Assembly (NCBI RefSeq): GCF_024701375.2
Contig: NZ_CP113910.1
Coordinates: 248,001 to 312,000, forward strand
Direction of reading: 5' to 3'
Origin: Streptomyces sp. KMM 9044
GTDB lineage: Bacteria; Actinomycetota; Actinomycetes; Streptomycetales; Streptomycetaceae
Length of the DNA stretch: 64,000 nucleotides
Shown here: piece after piece, positions 35,019 to 44,099 of the stretch
Numbering within the stretch: the first letter of the stretch is position 1
Layout: every line of letters begins with the position of its first letter
Translations under genes and position numbers: made by a program
The notes under the pieces: generated by a model
What the model saw: only the letters and a program-made list of their open reading frames with translations
Database searches by the model: none
Told to the model about the DNA's origin: nothing

Positions 35019-36320
35019 TCAGACCTCGTCGCGAGCCATCCCCAGCAGTCGGTCCAGGACGCGGGGACCGCCCGCGCGTATGCCGTCGTGCTCGAACTCG
35101 TCGGTGACCCAGGTGCGCAGGCCGCGGATCGCCCGCGCGGTGCGCAGCGAATGGGCCGTGTCGACGTACATGTCGTCGTGGTAGACGGCCGCCACGGCCG
35201 GGATCTCGTTGGCGGCGAGGCGGGCCGGGTCGTACAGGGGGGCCCAGCCGGTACGGGCGGCGAGCAGTTCGGCGGTCTCGCGCAGCGGGCGCAGGGCGGG
35301 GTCGCAGTGGAACATCCAGGGGTGCACGGACTCCCCGGTGAACAGCAGCGGTCCGTTGCCCGCGAGGGCCTTCTGCGCGTCGAACCGCGGGAACTCGGCC
35401 CGGACCCGTTCGGCCGACCAGGCGGTGGGCCGGTCGTCCTGGCCGTAGGCCGGCTCGTGGATGAGTGCGTACAGGGGGTGGCCCGCGTACGAGAGCAGAC
35501 CCTGCGCCTGCTCCTGGAACGCGTCGGAGAGCGCCGGGCCCGCCGGGGTGGGGACGAAGGCGTCCTCCAGGAGGTGGTGCAGCTGGTGGCTGCCGTCGCC
35601 GCCGCCCAGCATGCGGCCCAGGGACTGGAACGCCTCGACGGTGAGCCGGTAGCCGTTCGGGAGGACGACCTCGTGGTCGAGGAGGTGCCCGGCGATGCGA
35701 CGGGCGCGTTCGACGTCCTGCGGATAACGGGCGTAGTGGGCGGCGACCTTGCGCTCGATGCGCGGGTAGGCGGCCCGGTAGACGTCGTCGGCGTGGGCGT
35801 CCAGGGAGGGCAGGCCACCGGTGATCACGGCGGTCTCGAGGCCCTCAGGTGCCGTGGAGAGGTAGGCGACGGCGCAGAATCCGCCGAAGCTCTGGCCGAG
35901 GACGGTCCAGGGGGCGCCGCCGGTGACCTGCGGGCGGATCGCCTCGCAGTCGCGGACGATCGAGTCGGCGCGGAAGCGGGCGAGGTAGTCGGCCTGCTCG
36001 GCGGGGCCGCCGCGCAGCGGGAGCGTCTGCCGGTTGGCGGGGGTGGAGCTGCCGGTGCCGCGCTGGTCGAGCAGCAGGACACGGTACTCCTTCAGGGCCC
36101 TTCCGAGCCAGGACGGCTTCCCGACGAATCGGTTCGCCCCGAATCCGGGGCCGCCCTGGAGGTACAGCAGCCACGGCAGGTCCTGGCCCGCCCGGTCACC
36201 GGCGACGGCCTCCCGTGCGTACAGCTCTATCGTCTCCCCCGAGGGCACGTCGTGGTCGAGGGGGACGGTGAAACGGCGGTCGGTGAGGACGACGCCGGGC
36301 TGGCGGTAGCTGACGGTCAA
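35019..36320 (-). CDS. Alpha/beta hydrolase, prolyl-iminopeptidase-like (S33)
   Basis: About 433 residues. LLYLQGGPGFGANRF gives the oxyanion-hole motif (GGPG), VLLLDQRGTGSSTP follows, and VLGQSFGGFCAVAYLS is the nucleophile elbow (GxSxGG, Ser). A large cap domain comes next, with late Asp/His candidates in GESVHPWMFH and AVYHDDMYVD. It cleaves N-terminal proline or related peptides, probably in the cytoplasm (no signal peptide). The start is uncertain: TTG 36320 (MTVSYRQPGVVLTD) has GGGAG 5 nt upstream and matches where homologs begin; GTG 36365 would add 15 residues. Confidence 0.85.
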   Translation of the reverse strand: MTVSYRQPGVVLTDRRFTVPLDHDVPSGETIELYAREAVAGDRAGQDLPWLLYLQGGPGFGANRFVGKPSWLGRALKEYRVLLLDQRGTGSSTPANRQTLPLRGGPAEQADYLARFRADSIVRDCEAIRPQVTGGAPWTVLGQSFGGFCAVAYLSTAPEGLETAVITGGLPSLDAHADDVYRAAYPRIERKVAAHYARYPQDVERARRIAGHLLDHEVVLPNGYRLTVEAFQSLGRMLGGGDGSHQLHHLLEDAFVPTPAGPALSDAFQEQAQGLLSYAGHPLYALIHEPAYGQDDRPTAWSAERVRAEFPRFDAQKALAGNGPLLFTGESVHPWMFHCDPALRPLRETAELLAARTGWAPLYDPARLAANEIPAVAAVYHDDMYVDTAHSLRTARAIRGLRTWVTDEFEHDGIRAGGPRVLDRLLGMARDEV

Positions 36321-36419
36321 CGGGGCTCCCGGAACGGACGGACGGACCGCGACCCATTTCAGCACATGGTGGTCCGGCTGTCGGACCCGGGATCACGGCA
36401 TGTGTACAGGACCCGCTGG

Positions 36420-37445
36420 TCAGCGCGCCGACAGGCTGGAACGCCGGACGACGAGTTCCGGGCGCAGCACGACCCTGCGGTGTTCGTGGGGCGTGGCCGC
36501 GGTCCCGGTCTTCGTCTCCTCGATCAGCAGTTCCGCCGCCAGTGCGCCCATGGTGACGGCGGGCTGGCGTACGGAGGTGAGGGGGACGGCCGCGGCGGCG
36601 GCGAACTCGATGTCGTCGTAGCCCACGATCGCCAGATCGTCCGGGACGCCGACCCCAGCCGCGTACATCGCCTGGAGCACGCCGAGGGCGAGCAGGTCGT
36701 TGGCGCAGAAGACCGCGGTGGGGCGGTCGGCGAGCCCGAGCAGTCGCGCGCCCGCGTCCCGTCCGGCGGCGACGTCGAGCCGCTCGGTGGGCAGTTCACG
36801 CAGTGCCTGTGGGCCGAGTCCGGCCTCGGCGAGGGCGTTCAGCGCGCCGGTGCGTCGGTCCCTGACCTGGTTCAGGCCGGGCGGCCCGCTGACGTAGGCG
36901 ATGGACCGGTGGCCCGCGTCGACGAGGTGCCGCACGGCCAGTGCGCCGCCGGCGACGTCGTCCACGGAGACCGAGCACTCGGTGGTTCCCTCGGCGACCC
37001 GGTCGACCAGGACGAAGGGGATGCCGTGCCGGCGGAAGGCCTCGATGTTGCGGCCGGTGGCGTCGGCCGGGGTGAGCAGCACGCCCCGCACCCGCTGCTC
37101 GGCGAAGAGGGAGAGGTACACGGCCTCCTCGCTCGCGTTCTGTGCGCTGTTGCAGACCATCACGCCGAGGCCGGCCGCTCGTGCGGCGCGTTCGGCGCCG
37201 CGCGCCACGTCGACGAAGAAGGGGTTGCCCATGTCGAGGACGAGCAGGCCCATGATCCGGCTGCGGCCCGCGCGCAGTTGTCGTGCGGACTCGCTGCGGA
37301 CGTAGCCGAGCCGGTCAATGGCGGACAGCACCCTGGCCCGGGTCTCGGCGGCGACCGTGTCCGGGCGGTTGATCACATTGGAGACCGTGCCGACGGAGAC
37401 TCCGGCGACGCGGGCGACGTCCTTGATACCCACCGACTGGGCCAT
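36420..37445 (-). CDS. LacI-family regulator of the rhamnose locus
   Basis: 341 residues. N-terminal LacI HTH (GIKDVARVAGVSVGTVSNVINRPDTVAAETRARVLSAIDRLGY, with the hinge LRAGRSR) and a periplasmic-binding-like effector domain (MGLLVLDMGNPFFVDVARGAE, VRGVLLTPADATG, AVFCANDLLALGVLQAM, LAIVGYDDIEFAA). Position at the edge of the rhamnose genes, and LacI-type palindromes in the rhaT/rhaI divergent promoter, make it the likely rhamnose repressor (RhaR type). The start is ATG 37445, with GGAGG 10 nt upstream. Confidence 0.88.
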   Translation of the reverse strand: MAQSVGIKDVARVAGVSVGTVSNVINRPDTVAAETRARVLSAIDRLGYVRSESARQLRAGRSRIMGLLVLDMGNPFFVDVARGAERAARAAGLGVMVCNSAQNASEEAVYLSLFAEQRVRGVLLTPADATGRNIEAFRRHGIPFVLVDRVAEGTTECSVSVDDVAGGALAVRHLVDAGHRSIAYVSGPPGLNQVRDRRTGALNALAEAGLGPQALRELPTERLDVAAGRDAGARLLGLADRPTAVFCANDLLALGVLQAMYAAGVGVPDDLAIVGYDDIEFAAAAAVPLTSVRQPAVTMGALAAELLIEETKTGTAATPHEHRRVVLRPELVVRRSSLSAR

Positions 37446-37584
37446 CGGGCAGGGACCTCCGAGGAGACGAGGGTGACGGGTGAGGGGCGGCCGGTGGTCG
37501 TTCACATTACCGGCCCGGCCGCCCCGCGATCGGCGGTGGGCGGGCGGGGTGCGTGGAGGAGGGCCAGGTGGGGGGGACGGAGGG

Positions 37585-37933
37585 TCAGGCGGGCAGCCGG
37601 AAGTCGGCGACGTGGAGCGCCGACGGGGTGGTGCCGCCGGAGCGCTCCTGGTACATGACCGACAGCACGCCGTCCTGCGCCGGCCAGGTCTCGTCGATCA
37701 GGACCTCACCGAAGGCGTTCAGGCCGGCGCCGTCATACAGCAGGGTCCAGTCGGTGTGCTCCGAGGCCGCGGAGGCGGGTAGGACACGAAGTGGACGGCC
37801 CGGTCGTCGAGGGTGGTGCGGCCGGCCAGGGTGACCGACGGGCCGGGGCGGCGGCGCAGGCGGCGGGCCCGCCGAGGGCGGGTCCGGTCGCAGTGCCGAG
37901 CAGGGCTCCGGCCAGCAGGGTGCGTCGTCTCAT
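37585..37933 (-). pseudogene. Remnant of a secreted BNR-repeat-like protein
   Basis: It begins with a signal peptide, MRRRTLLAGALLGTATGPALG, then changes frame to PSVTLAGRTTLDDRAVHFVSY, breaks off, and resumes in another frame with LYDGAGLNAFGEVLIDETW and VLSVMYQERSGGTTPSALHV, ending DFRLPA-TGA at 37585. Start and end are from one protein but the whole middle (several hundred residues) is deleted. The pieces recall the BNR_4 group of secreted proteins found beside rhamnose genes; identification is tentative. Confidence 0.6.
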
Positions 37934-37961
37934 CTCGGGGCTCCTCGGGTGGGGTCCGTGG

Positions 37962-38282
37962 TCAGGCGAGGTGGAAGACTTCGGTGAGCGGTTTCATCGC
38001 CTCGTCCGGGCGGGCGCCGTCGAGGGTCTCGAAGAGGGGGGCCATCTCCGCCTGCCAGCGTGCGTTGACGTCGGTGGCCTCCATGGCAGAGCGGGCGGCC
38101 TCGAAGTCCGGGGTCTCGAGGTAGCCGACGAGGAGGCCGTCGTCGCGCAGGAAGAGGGAGTAGTTGTGCCAGCCGGTGGCCGAGAGCGCCTCGCGCATCT
38201 CGGGCCACACGGCGGCGTGACGTACGCGGTACTCCGCGATCCGGTCCTGGCGGACCTTGAGCAGGAAACAGACACGCTGCAT
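37962..38282 (-). CDS. rhaM: L-rhamnose mutarotase
   Basis: 106 residues, ferredoxin-like alpha+beta barrel: RVCFLLKVRQDRIAEYRVRHAAVWPEMREALSATGWHNYSLFLRDDGLLVGYLETPDF, with the catalytic His (RHAAVWPEM) and the WHNYS motif of YiiL/RhaM. It interconverts alpha and beta anomers of L-rhamnose so that the isomerase gets its substrate. The start is ATG 38282, with GGAGGG upstream. It closes the operon that begins with the importer ATPase. Confidence 0.92.
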   Translation of the reverse strand: MQRVCFLLKVRQDRIAEYRVRHAAVWPEMREALSATGWHNYSLFLRDDGLLVGYLETPDFEAARSAMEATDVNARWQAEMAPLFETLDGARPDEAMKPLTEVFHLA

Positions 38283-38315
38283 GAAGTGCCTACCCTCCAA
38301 TACGAGTTCACGAGT

Positions 38316-38955
38316 TCACGAGGTGACACAGCGAGCGTCCGAACGGGGGGCGTGCAGCGTGACCACGGCGATCGCGAGCAGCACCAGGAACGGCAGCAGC
38401 GCGTACGGGACGAAGGTGTCGCCGATGCGTCCGGCGGCGAAGTCCAGGTACGGGGCGGGGAAGTCGGTCACCGCGTCGGAGCCGAGCACGATCTGTGCGA
38501 TGCCCCGGTAGGCGGCGAGGGTGCCGAGGGTGACGACGAGCGCGGGCACCCGGCCGAGGCTGACGAGCAGTCCGTTGAGCAGTCCGAAGCCGATGCCCAG
38601 CAGCACCGCCAGCGCGAGGGCGACGACCGGGTTCCCGCCGCCCTGGAGGTAGAGCCCGGCGACGAGGGCGGAGATACCGAGCGTGGAGCCGACGGACAGG
38701 TCGACGTTGCGGGTGATGACGACGAGGGCCTGGCCGGTGGCGACCAGGACCAGGATGGTCGCATGCAGCAACAGGTCCTTGATGCCCTGCCCGGACAGGA
38801 ACTCGCTGTTGCCTGCCTGGGTGAAGGCGATCATCACCAGGAAGACGAACAGGATGGCGAGTTCGCGCACCTTGAACACCCGGTCGGCCAGCCGGGTGCC
38901 ACTGGACTTCGGCACCTCGACGACGGGGGGTGGGGTCGGGACCGACGACCGTCAT
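38316..38955 (-). pseudogene. rhaP: Rhamnose ABC importer permease, frameshifted and truncated
   Basis: Ribose/rhamnose-type BPD permease. The expected start ATG 38955 overlaps the ATPase stop and reads [10 protein letters not shown]. One base is missing in the G-run 38925-38930, after which VPKSSGTRLADRVFKVRELAILFVFLVMIAFTQ and about six TM helices follow, including the family block VVITRNVDLSVGSTLGIS. The frame then runs off at LLAIAVVTLHAPRSDARCVTS, roughly 120 residues early. The second permease and the substrate-binding protein that normally follow in such operons are absent; the next gene is rhaM. Confidence 0.85.
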
Positions 38956-40467
38956 GCGGCCCTCCCCGTGGCTGCGGCCATCACGGTTTCCTCGGTGGCG
39001 TCGGTGCGGGGGATCTCGGCGGTGAGGCGGCCTTCGTGCATCACCAGCACGCGGTCGGCCATGCCGAGGATCTCGGGCAGGTCGGAGGAGATCATCGGCA
39101 CCGCGACGCCGTCGGCGGCGAGCTGGCAGAGCGGCCGGTGCACCTCGGCCTTGGTGCCGACGTCGATGCCCCGGGTCGGCTCGTCCACGATGAGTGCCTT
39201 GGGGCCGGTGGCGAGCCACTTGGCGAGAACGACCTTCTGCATGGTTGCCGCCGGAGAGCGTGTTGACGGTGTCGGCGATCCGGGCGTACTTGACGTGCGG
39301 CCCGACCGCCCAGTCCAGGGAGCGGCTGCGTTCCGCGCCCCGGTCCATCAGGCCGGCGCGGACGGTCGTACGCAGTCCGGTCAGGCCGATGTTGCGCTCG
39401 ATGGACATGTCCATCACCAGTCCCTGGGCGCGCCGGTCCTCGGGGACCAGGGCGAGGCCCGCGGCCACGGCGGTGGACGGGGCGCCGTTGGTGAGCGCGC
39501 GTCCGCCGATCTCGACCTCGCCGGCGTCCCAGCGGTCGATGCCGAACACGGCGCGGGCCACCTCGGTGCACCCGGCGCCCACGAGCCCGGCGAGGCCGAC
39601 GATCTCGCCGCGGCGCACGTCGAAGGAGACGTCGGTGAAGACGCCCTCCCGGGTCAGCCGGCGCACGCTCAGGGAGATCTCGCCGGGACGCACCTCCTGC
39701 TTGGGGTAGAGCTTCTCGAGGTCGCGTCCGATCATGCGGCGCACCAGGTCGTCCTCGGTCATACCGTCCAGCGGTTCACTGGCGGTCCGGGCGCCGTCGC
39801 GCAGGGTGGTGACCCGCCCGCAGATCTCGAAGATCTCCTCCAGGCGGCGGGAGATGAACAGCACTGCCGCGCCATGTTCGCGCAGGCTGCGTACGACGCC
39901 GAAGAGGCGGGCGACCTCACTGCCGGTGAGGGCGGCGGTCGGCTCGTCCATGATCAGGACACGGGCGTCGAAGGAGAGCGCCTTGGCGATCTCGACGATC
40001 TGCTGGTCGGCGATGGACAGGCCGCGGGCCGGGCGGCCGGGATCGAGTTCTACGCCGAGCCGCCGCATCAGGGCGGCGGTCGCGGTGCGGGTGGCGCGGT
40101 GGTCGGTCCGGCCGAGGGCGCGCCGGGGCTGGCGGCCCATGTAGATGTTCTCGGCGATCGACAGGTCGGGGAAGAGGGTGGGTTCCTGGTAGAGCACGGC
40201 GATCCCGGCGTCGTGGGCGCCGCCGGGTCCGTGGAAGAGCACGGGCGCACCGTCGAGCAGCACGTGGCCGACGTCCGGCCGGTGCACTCCGGCGAGCGTC
40301 TTGATGAGGGTCGACTTGCCGACCCCGTTCTCCCCGGTGAGGGCGTGCACCTCGCCGGGGAACAGATCCAGGGAGACGTCCCGCAGGGCACGGACCGCGC
40401 CGAAGGACTTGGAGATGTCCCTCAGCGCGAGAACCGGGGCCGAACCCGTGTCGGACGGGTGGGTCAT
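38952..40467 (-). pseudogene. rhaT: Rhamnose ABC importer ATPase, one-base frameshift
   Basis: About 505-residue duplicated ABC ATPase of the ribose/rhamnose type. First domain: Walker A LTGENGVGKSTLIKTLAG, signature degenerate, Walker B VLIMDEPTAAL. The second domain, LVGAGCTEVARAVFG, has the usual degenerate P-loop, then VNTLSGGN. Here an extra base (39241) shifts the frame; [33 protein letters not shown] continues in the next frame to TGA 38952. The start is ATG 40467 with GAGGAG 5 nt upstream. The break removes the last quarter of the protein, though a restart at ATG 39242 is conceivable. Confidence 0.88.
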
Positions 40468-40511
40468 GAGGTCTCCTCGACGACGTCCGGCGGGCGGCCC
40501 TCGCGGCGTCG

Positions 40512-40523
40512 TGAAAGGTTTCA
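40512..40523. promoter_or_regulatory. LacI-type operator upstream of rhaT
   Basis: TGAAAGGTTTCA has symmetric half-sites TGAAA/TTTCA around a GG centre. It is 45 nt upstream of the rhaT start codon and resembles the site before rhaI. Probable target of the adjacent LacI-family regulator. Confidence 0.6.
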
Positions 40524-40641
40524 ATTGGATTGCCGGGACGGTAGGCGCGCGGCGCACGTCACGTCAATGGATCCCGGTCGAAAAACTTTCGACAGCTTCA
40601 GGTCACGCCCTGATCACGGAGGGCGGTCTTGGCCGGAGGGG

Positions 40642-40669
40642 TTGACACCTCTTCGAGGGCGCCATAGCT
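40642..40669 (+). promoter_or_regulatory. Predicted promoter of the rhamnose catabolic operon
   Basis: TTGACA at 40642-40647 is a perfect -35. ATAGCT at 40664-40669 is a plausible -10 (TANNNT-like core) with a 16-nt spacer. Initiation near 40677 would place the operator at 40678-40689 right over the start of transcription. Confidence 0.55.
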
Positions 40670-40677
40670 TCCCGTTC

Positions 40678-40689
40678 TGAATCGTTTCA
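40678..40689. promoter_or_regulatory. LacI-type operator upstream of rhaI
   Basis: TGAATCGTTTCA, 10 of 12 positions symmetric (half-sites TGAA/TTCA). It lies directly downstream of the predicted promoter and 67 nt before the rhaI start. A further TTTCACTCA follows at 40698, giving a second half-site. Confidence 0.6.
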
Positions 40690-40755
40690 CTCAGTCATTT
40701 CACTCAGTCGTCTTATCCAGTGGTCGATACGACCCGATGTCACAGGAGCCCTGAC

Positions 40756-41916
40756 GTGACCGAGTTCGCCGCGGCGAAGGCCGCTCTCAAGACACAGGCC
40801 GTCGAGACGCCGTCGTGGGCGTACGGCAACTCGGGGACCCGTTTCAAGGTGTTCGCGCAGCGGGGTGTGCCCCGCACGCCGCAGGAGAAGCTGGACGACG
40901 CGGCCAAGGTGCACGAGTTCACGGGGGCCGCGCCCTCCGTCGCGCTGCACATCCCGTGGGACAAGGTCGACGACTACACCGCGCTGGCCGAGCACGCCGA
41001 GGACCGCGGTGTGCGGCTCGGCACCATCAATTCCAACACCTTCCAGGACGACGCCTACCGGCTCGGCAGTGTCTGCCATCCGGACGCGGCGGTCCGCCGC
41101 AAGGCCGTGGACCATCTCCTCGAATGCGTCGACATCATGGACGCGACCGGTTCGACGGACCTGAAGCTGTGGTTCGCCGACGGGACGAACTATCCCGGCC
41201 AGGACGACATCCGCGCCCGTCAGGACCGGCTCGCCGAAGCACTCGCCGAGGTGTACGAACGGCTCGGCACGGGCCAGCGGATGCTGCTGGAGTACAAGTT
41301 CTTCGAGCCGGCGTTCTACACGACGGACGTCCCGGACTGGGGCACCGCGTACGCGCACTGCCTGAAGCTCGGACCGCGGGCCCAGGTCGTCGTCGACACG
41401 GGCCACCACGCGCCGGGCACCAACATCGAGTTCATCGTCGCGACGCTGCTGCGCGAGGAGCGGCTCGGCGGGTTCGACTTCAACTCGCGCTTCTACGCCG
41501 ACGACGACCTGATGGTGGGCTCCGCCGACCCGTTCCAGTTGTTCCGGATCATGCACGAGGTGGTGCGCGGGGGCGGGTTCGCCTCCGGGACCGCGTTCAT
41601 GCTCGACCAGTGCCACAACATCGAGGCGAAGATCCCGGCGATCATCCGGTCCGTGATGAATGTGCAGGAAGCCACGGCGAAGGCGCTGCTCGTCGATGCG
41701 GAAGCGCTGGCCGCCGCGCAGCGGGAGGGGGACGTCCTCGGCGCGAACGCCGTGTTGATGGATGCATACAACACGGATGTGCGGCCGTTGTTGCGTGAGG
41801 TGCGGGAGGAGTCGGGGTTGGCCCCGGAGCCCCTGGCCGCGTATGCCCGTTCCGGGTGGGCCGAGAGAATCGTCGCGGAGCGGGTCGGTGGGGAGCAGGC
41901 GGGGTGGGGGGCGTAG
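40756..41916 (+). CDS. rhaI: L-rhamnose isomerase
   Basis: 386-residue TIM-barrel isomerase of the RhaI (xylose-isomerase-like) group, converting L-rhamnose to L-rhamnulose. Metal-site residues are recognisable in LEYKFFEPAFYTTDVPDWGTA (Glu), VVVDTGHHAPGTNIEF (Asp, His) and GGFDFNSRFYADDDLMVGSAD (Asp pair). The start is GTG 40756 with AGGAG 7 nt upstream. It is the first gene of the operon rhaI-rhaD-rhaK-lutABC, under a promoter and LacI-type operator. Confidence 0.93.
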   Translation: MTEFAAAKAALKTQAVETPSWAYGNSGTRFKVFAQRGVPRTPQEKLDDAAKVHEFTGAAPSVALHIPWDKVDDYTALAEHAEDRGVRLGTINSNTFQDDAYRLGSVCHPDAAVRRKAVDHLLECVDIMDATGSTDLKLWFADGTNYPGQDDIRARQDRLAEALAEVYERLGTGQRMLLEYKFFEPAFYTTDVPDWGTAYAHCLKLGPRAQVVVDTGHHAPGTNIEFIVATLLREERLGGFDFNSRFYADDDLMVGSADPFQLFRIMHEVVRGGGFASGTAFMLDQCHNIEAKIPAIIRSVMNVQEATAKALLVDAEALAAAQREGDVLGANAVLMDAYNTDVRPLLREVREESGLAPEPLAAYARSGWAERIVAERVGGEQAGWGA

Positions 41917-42004
41917 GCGTCTGCCGGGTTCTGCACCGTGCGGGCCGCGGGCCGTGTGCGGCCGGTCGCACCCACGCGGCGGTAGCCGCATATTGACACC
42001 GCCC

Positions 42005-42023
42005 CGCGCCCCTGTGGGGCGCG
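42005..42023 (+). other. Hairpin between rhaI and rhaD
   Basis: A perfect 8-bp stem CGCGCCCC/GGGGCGCG with TGT loop, followed by TATTTCC, lies 36 nt before the rhaD start. It could be a partial terminator or RNA processing site that sets the ratio of isomerase to downstream enzymes. Confidence 0.4.
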
Positions 42024-42059
42024 TATTTCCTACCCTCCTTCGACAAGGACTGATCACTT

Positions 42060-44099
42060 ATGCCGACCCGGCCCGAAGCCGACGCCCTCCTCGCCCGTTC
42101 CCACCGTCTCGGTGCCGACCCCCGGAACACCAACTACGCCGGCGGGAACACCTCTGCCAAGGGCACCGCTACTGATCCCGTCACCGGGGGCGAGGTGGAG
42201 CTGATGTGGGTCAAGGGGTCCGGTGGAGATCTCGGGACGTTGACCGGGGCGGGGCTTGCCGTGTTGCGGCTGGACCGGCTGCGGGCGCTGACCGACGTCT
42301 ACCCGGGCGTCGAACGCGAGGACGAGATGGTCGCCGCGTTCGACTACTGCCTGCACGGCAAGGGCGGTGCGGCTCCCTCGATCGACACCGCGATGCACGG
42401 ACTGGTCCAGGCCCCGCACGTCGACCATCTGCACCCCGACTCCGGGATCGCGCTCGCCTGCGCGGCCGACGGGGAGAAGCTGACCGCCGAGTGCTTCGGC
42501 GACACCGTCGTGTGGGTGCCGTGGCGTCGGCCCGGTTTCCAGCTCGGCCTGGACATCGCCGCGGTGAAGGAGGCCAACCCGCAGGCCGTCGGCTGTGTCC
42601 TGGGCGGGCACGGGATCACCGCGTGGGGCGACACCTCCGAGGAGTGCGAGCGCAACTCGCTGCACATCATCCGCACCGCCGAGCGGTTCCTCGCCGAGCG
42701 GGGCAGGCCGGAGCCGTTCGGGCCGGTGCTCGACGGGTACGAGCCGCTGCCCGAGGCCGAGCGGCGGGAGCGTGCAGCGGCTCTCGCGCCGTACGTGCGG
42801 GCCGTCGCCTCCCAGGACCGGGCGCAGGTCGGGCACTTCGACGACTCCGAGGCCGTCCTGGGCTTCCTGGCCCGGGCCGAGCACCCGCGGCTGGCCGCGC
42901 TCGGCACCTCCTGCCCGGACCACTTCCTGCGCACCAAGGTCCGGCCGCTCGTCCTCGATCTGCCGCCGGCGGTCCCCGTGGACGAGGCCGTGGCCCGGCT
43001 GAAGGAACTGCACGCCACCTATCGCGAGGAGTACGCCGCCTACTACGCGGCCCACGCCCTGCCCGACTCCCCCGCCATGCGCGGCGCCGACCCGGCGGTC
43101 GTGCTGATCCCCGGCGTGGGCATGTTCAGCTTCGGCAAGGACAAGCAGACCGCGCGGGTGGCCGGCGAGTTCTACCTCAACGCGGTCAACGTGATGCGCG
43201 GTGCCGAGGCGGTCTCGACGTACGCGCCGATCGAGGAGTCGGAGAAGTTCCGCATCGAGTACTGGGCCCTGGAGGAGGCCAAGCTCCAGCGGATGCCGGA
43301 GCCGAAGCCGCTCGCCACCCGGGTGGCGCTGGTGACCGGGGGTGGCAGCGGGATCGGGAAGGCGATCGCGCGGCGGCTGGCGGCCGAGGGCGCGTGTGTC
43401 GTCGTGGCGGACCTGAACGGGGACAACGCGGCAGCCGTCGCCGGGGAACTGGGCGGACCGGACAAGGCTGTCGCCGTGACCGTGGACGTGACGTCGGAGG
43501 AGCAGATCGCAAAGGCGCTGCGGGCGGCGGTGCTCGCGTTCGGCGGGGTCGACCTGGTGGTGAACAACGCCGGGATCTCCGTCTCCAAGCCGCTGCTCGA
43601 GACGTCCGCGAAGGACTGGGACCTCCAGCACGACATCATGGCCCGCGGTTCCTTCCTCGTCTCCCGTGAGGCGGCCCGCGTGATGATCGCGCAGCGGCTG
43701 GGCGGCGACATCGTCTACATCGCTTCCAAGAACGCGGTGTTCGCCGGTCCGAACAACATCGCCTACTCGGCCGCCAAGGCCGACCAGGCCCACCAGGTAC
43801 GTCTCCTCGCAGCCGAGTTGGGAGAGCACGGCATCCGGGTCAACGGCGTCAACCCGGACGGTGTGGTGCGCGGCTCGGGCATCTTCGCCGGCGGGTGGGG
43901 CGCCAAGCGGGCGGCGGTGTACGGGGTGCCGGAGGAGAAGCTGGGCGAGTTCTACGCGCAGCGCACGCTGTTGAAGCGGGAGGTGCTGCCCGAGCATGTC
44001 GCGGCCGCCGTTTTCGCGCTGACCGGCGGTGACCTCACTCACACCACGGGCCTGCACGTACCGGTCGATGCCGGCGTCGCCGCCGCGTTCCTGCGATGA
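42060..44099 (+). CDS. rhaD: Bifunctional rhamnulose-1-phosphate aldolase/lactaldehyde dehydrogenase
   Basis: 679-residue fusion. Residues about 1-400 are a class II aldolase/adducin domain (GGNTSAKGTATDPVTG, VDHLHPDSGIALACAADG with zinc His residues, VLGGHGITAWG) that splits L-rhamnulose-1-phosphate to DHAP and L-lactaldehyde. Residues about 415-679 are a short-chain dehydrogenase (ALVTGGGSGIGKAIARRLA NAD site, LVVNNAGIS, YSAAKADQ with the catalytic Tyr-x3-Lys) that oxidises lactaldehyde to L-lactate. This RhaEW-type fusion is typical of actinobacteria. It overlaps rhaK by 4 nt (ATGA). Confidence 0.95.
   Translation: MPTRPEADALLARSHRLGADPRNTNYAGGNTSAKGTATDPVTGGEVELMWVKGSGGDLGTLTGAGLAVLRLDRLRALTDVYPGVEREDEMVAAFDYCLHGKGGAAPSIDTAMHGLVQAPHVDHLHPDSGIALACAADGEKLTAECFGDTVVWVPWRRPGFQLGLDIAAVKEANPQAVGCVLGGHGITAWGDTSEECERNSLHIIRTAERFLAERGRPEPFGPVLDGYEPLPEAERRERAAALAPYVRAVASQDRAQVGHFDDSEAVLGFLARAEHPRLAALGTSCPDHFLRTKVRPLVLDLPPAVPVDEAVARLKELHATYREEYAAYYAAHALPDSPAMRGADPAVVLIPGVGMFSFGKDKQTARVAGEFYLNAVNVMRGAEAVSTYAPIEESEKFRIEYWALEEAKLQRMPEPKPLATRVALVTGGGSGIGKAIARRLAAEGACVVVADLNGDNAAAVAGELGGPDKAVAVTVDVTSEEQIAKALRAAVLAFGGVDLVVNNAGISVSKPLLETSAKDWDLQHDIMARGSFLVSREAARVMIAQRLGGDIVYIASKNAVFAGPNNIAYSAAKADQAHQVRLLAAELGEHGIRVNGVNPDGVVRGSGIFAGGWGAKRAAVYGVPEEKLGEFYAQRTLLKREVLPEHVAAAVFALTGGDLTHTTGLHVPVDAGVAAAFLR

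Noticed and set aside
33525..37658. A 1377-codon open frame on the + strand
   Set aside because: It is antisense to four well-supported genes (pentapeptide, PIG-L, S33 hydrolase, LacI). Length results from high GC content; composition is Arg/Gly/Ala filler without domains.
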